Shown: positions 59,295-64,000 of the stretch, piece by piece
How the letters are laid out: the number at the start of each line of letters is the position of its first letter
How positions within the stretch are numbered: the first letter of the stretch is position 1
Origin: Phallusia mammillata
Lineage: Eukaryota; Chordata; Ascidiacea; Phlebobranchia; Ascidiidae
NCBI GenBank assembly: GCA_003260075.1
Contig: QLIY01000110.1
Span: 146,251 to 210,250, forward strand
Direction of reading: 5' to 3'
DNA: 64,000 nucleotides
Position numbers and translations under genes: made by a program
Notes under the pieces: generated by a model
Seen by the model: only the letters and a program-made list of their open reading frames with translations
Told to the model about the DNA's origin: nothing
Databases searched by the model: none

Positions 59295-61000
59295 TCTACT
59301 CCCCCCTTCTCAAGCTCTTTACATCGTTGCAATATTTGGCAAGAAATATGAATGCACTTTATTGCGCTTTGTTATGTCCACCGCTTAAGTGTTAAATTCT
59401 GCCTTGGCGTTTTTGCTGAATCACTGATATTGCATCCTGCCTGCTTTGATGACTCAGCAATAATGTGTGAACGTTTACCTTGATTAAGCCTCATTTTCAA
59501 GGTGATTTGCGTGTTTTTCAATGTTTAAGGATCTAAGCACCACAAGAAACGCAATTTTTGGGCTAAATACCCTGGATCAATCCTTGAAATCAAATCAAAA
59601 TTAGTATCAGAAATCAAATGCATTGATTCTAAAATTATGGCATACCGTGATATAATTGACAATATACTCATAACATTTGGATGATCGACGTGAGAAGGCA
59701 TTTTTTCCAAATGTTTTTTACTTTTTTCTACTGTATGGAGGTATTAGAATTCTTCAAATAAGAATAGGCTTCTTTCAATGAAATTACATTTAAAAAAGCT
59801 TCAAATACAATGCGAAAGTACCTCTGTAATTATCAATACACTCAGTACAATGCGATTTGCCTGCTAGAAACTCGAATTTTGAAAAGATTTTTTATGGTTC
59901 GGCAGTAGAACTCGAGCGTTTATCGTTAATGTCAATTACAACCATTGGGTCGTGGTATTAGAAATTCACGTCCAAAAATCACTAAAATATTTTGAATATG
60001 TCGTTTTTCTTACCTCACTTTACAGCACCATCTTTTTCAAATACTTGCAAGCAATTTTAATTTATATGCTTGCCCCCTTAGTACAAAGAAAACATATATA
60101 TGGCGTCTTGCCGGCTAGAACTATCGCAATTTCCAATTTTGGCAAATTATAACATACATGCATTGCTTTGGCTTAAACTTTGCAAATCCACAGTGTATAA
60201 TATTCATTTTCGAGATTTCAGATTTTACTAACTTAGCAATCCCCAAAGTAGTATGTGTAGACCCAAATCACATTCTGCAAATGGATTTTAATGCGTAATT
60301 AACAGTGGGCAAATTGTGGTGCATTATAGGCTTTCTACTCGAGCTTGGGTTTGAAAAGTGCGGGGGGGGGGTGATTTAAATGGGTAATTAACAGTGGGCA
60401 ATTTGTGGTGCATTATAGGCTTTCTACTCGAGCTTGGGTTTGAAAAGTGCTTCCGAAATAAATTATTTTTTCACAAATGTGTCGTAATGCATGTACCTAA
60501 CAGACACTTGCAATTGAACGTTATTTTGACAACAAAACAGTGTAAATTACAAACGATTAAAGATTTTTATTTTTGTTGCACTATACCTTGTACAAAATCG
60601 AAACTATGGTCATGTTAGCTTTTTCGAAACCAGTACACAACCAATATGCCTTTCAGTTTTGCGTTTTATTGTATTTTTCTCGAGAAATTAATATTGGACA
60701 ACAAAATGTTTTAATGCGTTCAAATTGCCAATTTAATTTGTATGTGATTTGGGGACTTCGTGTTTCGCTGTGTTTAAAAATCATTTTTTGTCCTTGCCCA
60801 TTTTCAGGGTCGTTTCTTGGACTGTGTTGCAGCCAAAAATAAATCGATTTTTTTTCCTGAGCCACTTATAATGCATAAGAAAACGACAACACCATATTTG
60901 GCAAGGCTGAGTACGCAAAAATATGCATAGCATACAAGGGTATACACAAATAGCAAAATTAAAAATCTATGGAGGTAAGATAGAAAGAGAAGATTGTCTT
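59295..61000. other. intergenic, no gene recognised
   Basis: PLEKHM1 3' UTR and intergenic sequence. One seam duplication (60282-60361 and 60372-60450) surrounds a 10-base G run (60362-60371). No coding exon supported on either strand. Confidence 0.5.
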
Positions 61001-61806
61001 CTAGAAGTAGCTTGTCCATTCTCTCCATGTGCTATACGCTTCATACTCCGCCTCAAGGCTTGCATAATTTTTATTATCACCAAAAGCGAGGCTTCTAAAC
61101 CGTTCGACGTAGGTTACTTTGTTCCTGCCTTTATCGGCGATATTGTTGTCAGCTCGCCGGGCTTTGCGACGCAAAATCCCGCTGACTAAGGCGCTGTGCA
61201 TCGATGGTGGCACAATGTCGCTTGTAGTCCTTGATATATCATACAGCACGCCTGCTAAAGACACCGGCATAAAATACAGACCTGGACTACAGTAAGGTGG
61301 CCATAAGTCGACCTTATAAATTTCTAAAAATTGCTGATATCGAATAAAATGCTCTTTCACGAAAGTACGGTTTTTGTGAAGCCATTCTAGGCAATGGATA
61401 GTTTGGTCTTGGGAAGATACAATAGACACTCCGTTTTGTAAAAGGTACCGCTCTGGACGTTCGTAAGGCGCATAACCAGATGCCAGCGATGTGACCTTGT
61501 GTATAACGGCTGGTACATTAAGCATAGCATAGTCCATTGTAGAGGCAAAGAAAAAATCGCGGGGCAAAACTTCTGAAGCCCACTGCAACGTTGACAGTAA
61601 CTTGTCGTTTGCGCCACTGCAGGCAAAAAACATACGAAAATTAGTCCTATTTTGCACTTCTGTAAAAAAAAAATGGTGTGTTTATTTACCTTGGTCGGTC
61701 GTTTCCATCATACTGCAGCAGGTCGCCGAATTGTAAACTTTCATTTTCTAAATCTCTTTGCTCATTTTCGTTTGTTGTACGGCCCACAACGAAAACCGTT
61801 TCAATT
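61001..61806 (-). CDS. GT31-like (beta-1,3-galactosyltransferase family) protein, partial
   Basis: Two phase-compatible exons, 61806-61690 and 61616-61001 (join ...DRPSGANDK). The first reads ETVFVVGRTTNENEQRDLEN then ESLQFGDLLQYD, like the family block in which VFLLG is followed by E...YGDI(I/L)Q.D. The second reads RDFFFASTMDYAMLNVPAVI and, further on, DLWPPYCSPGLYFMPVSLAG, like the GT31 YPPYCsG.GYv segment. The protein ends EWTSYF then stop. GT31 enzymes are Golgi type II membrane proteins adding Gal, GlcNAc or GalNAc. The acidic DxD expected where STMDYAML stands is absent, and the usual glycine after PPYC is changed, so catalytic activity is doubtful. The 5' exons with the membrane anchor are not seen; the next upstream sequence is a repeat (61860-62010) and then the BED ORF. 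Confidence 0.6.
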
Positions 61807-61859
61807 CTGCATAAAAATTACCCATCGATAAGAATGATCGTAGGTTGATTTAAGTTTAT

Positions 61860-62030
61860 AAAAAGCAGTGTTTCATACCGGAACGGAACGGAACGTTATA
61901 CCGGAACGAAATAAATAATTTTTGGTCCAAATACCGGAACGAAATACCGAAATAAAAAATATTCAAAATACCGGAACGGAACGAAATACCGTTATTTTTT
62001 ATTTCGGTATTTCGTTCTGAAAAAATCCAG
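61860..62030. repeat. ACCGGAACGAAATACCG-rich repeat
   Basis: Multiple ATACCGGAACGGAACG and ATACCGAAATA units in direct and inverted orientation, resembling one end of a hAT-like element. Confidence 0.55.
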
Positions 62031-62402
62031 GAGAGTTGCTTTAAATGCTTCGTTCATCAATTAAAAATTATCGTTTTTTATTTGTTTTAATACAATCACA
62101 GTTAAATCACTATGACATCTGTTTTGTCATACATGTTATGTGACGTAATAACCACCAGACAACCATCTTTGTTTGTTGCAACTTGCTTATACTCCGTTTG
62201 GTTAACTTATTTTAGTGTTGGTAAGCAATGAGCATTGATATTTAACGTCATTAGATATTTTAGCCTGTGTGTGGAACTGTCTTTAGAAGACTTTTGTAGG
62301 TTTAAGTAGTGGAATAAGTGCGGGTTATGATTGGTAACATAACAGTGATACATGTTACGATTTTCGTTTTTATATTATTGCCAGGATATTTTAGATTAAG
62401 GG

Positions 62403-62705
62403 ATGGGTCGAAAAAGAACAAACCAAGCGTGGAATTTTTTTACTGAAGTAAAGAAGAAGCAGAAAGTTGAAATAAAATGCAGGCATTGCGAATTTGTTTT
62501 TGAAGGGATGGCTCATGGCGGAAACATGTTAAAACACATAAAAAATGTCCATGCTGATGAATGGATTGACTTTCAAAGAAAAAAAAGTGCCATCGCAAAT
62601 AAGAAAGCTGAGAAACTTGCCAAACAAAAAAACTTTTTTAAACCAAACAACAGCCAGCAGGCCGACAAAATATCTGTAAATGTCCAATTTCAAGCTAGCC
62701 AATGA
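62403..62705 (+). CDS. BED-type zinc-finger ORF, 3'-truncated at a junction
   Basis: A 100-codon frame starting MGRKRTNQAWNFFTEVKK. The BED finger is complete: W..FF near the start, CRHC, a following aromatic/G segment, then HIKNVH. BED fingers occur at the N-terminus of hAT transposases and of domesticated ZBED proteins. A lysine-rich tail follows (AEKLAKQKNFFKPN). The frame ends within a few codons of where PLEKHM1-like sequence begins (62700); the TGA is contributed by that sequence (GCCAATGAGCAG). It is therefore probably a transposase or ZBED gene whose 3' part is missing or displaced. An acceptor-like TATTATTGCCAG precedes it, so an upstream exon is possible. Confidence 0.6.
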   Translation: MGRKRTNQAWNFFTEVKKKQKVEIKCRHCEFVFEGMAHGGNMLKHIKNVHADEWIDFQRKKSAIANKKAEKLAKQKNFFKPNNSQQADKISVNVQFQASQ

Positions 62706-64000
62706 GCAGGGACTGGACACCCAAAATTACCAGTGTGCTGACTGTGCCTCACCAATCGGTAAAAAACATATCTCATGCAAAAACTATGTGATCAGTTGAT
62801 TCTAGTTTGATCCCAGATATTTTGGCCTTTTCTTTTGTTTATTGCTCCACATATGTGGCTAAAAGCGGTAAAATATACATATGTGTACTTATGGCTAAAA
62901 GCGAAAAAATATTTGTATACTCTTGAACTTTGTCTACTTCTGCAACGCTACCTTATTCACTTGTGGGCCAAAGATAGCATGCAATTAATAGCTTCCTATT
63001 GTAATTAAGTGGCAACTCAGTAACTAGAATAACAGGCAAACGAATTCTTTGACCATTTGCTTTAAAAGAGATTTTTACAGTACAAAATACTATCATTTTC
63101 TTATTTGCAGGTATAATATATGGAACGCCCCGTCTGTGTACTTTCACTGGCCAGTATTACTGCCCGCAATGTCACTTAAATGAGGAACACGCCATTCCAG
63201 CTCGTATGCTACACAACTGGGATTTCAGAAAACACAGGGTTTCGAAACGGTAGGCGGCGCTATAGAGTTAAATCCAGTGCTGAAAAAGAGTTGTGCACTT
63301 TTTTGAACTGATTACTAATTGTCTGAATCCGTCCTTACTACCCAATGTTAACAGCACTTGTAGCCTTCAGCTATTAAAACATTTCTATGCGTTTTGTTTC
63401 AACTTTAGATCGAAGAGGTTTCTTTCCCAAATCTGGAGGGATCCATGCATTGAAATGGACAAAGCGAATCCGGCCGCTTACAAGTTTCTAGCACAAATGA
63501 AACAATTACTTCCACTACGCCAAAAACTATCCAGTCTTCAACCCTATCTTCTGACATGTAGAAAACTAACACACACTCAGCGAAACAGCAAGTACGCATG
63601 GCTTTGTAACTATAAATAATTTCGATTTGTTCAGTTTTCAAATCAATGGTCTACGGTTTCGCTTATAGACTAAAACTTCAAAACCCTTTTAAGTCTGTAT
63701 AGATATAAGCATTTTGTAACAAAGAGCTACGTGACAAAATTTTGCACTCTAGTTCGTCCGTGTTCGAGTATATTTGTGGTTGTAAGTGTGCCCGAACCCG
63801 AAAGTACACGCCTAAAGCTAGACCTGAGCCTGAAAGTTTTGTAATACAAGGCTCAAACTTTGTTGATTGTGATACAAATAAAGGCTAGTATACAGTCAGG
63901 CCCAATTCAAGCCCGTTTTATACCGAAGTTGTGTTAATGTAAGAACTCACATCAGACAAAATTTGCAAATTGCCGGTAGGTGAGCGTTTTGCGAATTAGT
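62700..64000 (+). pseudogene. second partial copy of the PLEKHM1 3' region
   Basis: From AATGAGCAGGGACTGGACAC onward the sequence repeats 56072-58000. It contains the end of exon 16 (no acceptor), complete exon 17 (63111-63249), complete exon 18 (63409-63591) and intron 18. It lacks the G-run duplications (56404, 56689) and the Tigger-like MITE in intron 17. Coding differences are minimal. It could be a real segmental duplicate, but an alternative-haplotype contig placed beside the first is at least as likely. It continues past the window edge. Confidence 0.8.

Larger units (their letters stand above)
16059..60371. other. G-run seam set (rest of window)
   Basis: G runs: 16059-16067 (probably native to a repeat), 16241-16251, 21082-21091, 21717-21767, 23226-23236, 26607-26616, 28068-28077, 29456-29465, 31411-31441, 31613-31622, 31987-31997, 32654-32663, 36287-36296, 36654-36663, 37044-37054, 41775-41784, 45610-45619, 45972-45981, 46127-46139, 46800-46809, 50595-50604, 52094-52103, 52694-52787, 53418-53472, 56404-56413, 56689-56699, 57885-57894, 60362-60371. 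No C run of this length is present after 16 kb. Confidence 0.85.

Noticed and set aside
62529-62720. Minus-strand frame opposite the BED ORF
   Set aside because: Shadow of the BED-finger coding sequence with no features of its own.

Overview
The window reads as animal nuclear DNA: AT-rich, with short exons, GT-AG introns, vertebrate-like single-copy genes and many short DNA transposons. The compact but intron-rich genes, the small secreted LU/EGF-type proteins and the tandem sulfotransferases suggest an invertebrate deuterostome. My guess is a tunicate (ascidian) with high heterozygosity; this is inference from gene style, not proof.

Layout. 0-5.5 kb (minus strand): scattered exons of small cysteine-rich secreted or GPI-type proteins (LU/Ly6 and EGF-like), one of them decayed. 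6.7-13.4 kb (minus): two intact tandem cytosolic sulfotransferase genes with identical exon lengths. 13.4-16.2 kb: repeats, including a 536-bp foldback element with a 10-bp target duplication. 16.6-18.1 kb (minus): two related, damaged signal-peptide plus cysteine-rich exon pairs. 19.6-22.3 kb (minus): SLC35C1 GDP-fucose transporter. 23.0-38.6 kb (plus): BAG6, divergently placed 0.74 kb from SLC35C1. 39.9-41.1 kb (minus): intronless ankyrin-MYND gene. 42.2-59.3 kb (plus): PLEKHM1 (RUN, PH and Rubicon-homology domains; endolysosome/autophagosome adaptor). 61.0-61.8 kb (minus): partial GT31-like glycosyltransferase. 62.4-62.7 kb (plus): BED zinc-finger ORF running into a second, partial copy of the PLEKHM1 3' region that continues to the window edge.

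The strongest unexpected signal is structural. About 36 homopolymer runs punctuate the window, most exactly 10 bases (a few 31-94). All are C before 15.8 kb and all are G after 16.05 kb. At most of them the sequence just before the run is repeated just after it with allele-like differences. The simplest reading is assembly gaps (minimum 10 N) between overlapping contig ends that were turned into G by 2-bit encoding, with the first ~16 kb later reverse-complemented. Several exons of BAG6 and PLEKHM1 are duplicated at these seams. When each such exon is counted once, every multi-exon model closes in frame: BAG6 1139 aa, PLEKHM1 1043 aa, SLC35C1 327 aa and both sulfotransferases 324 aa.
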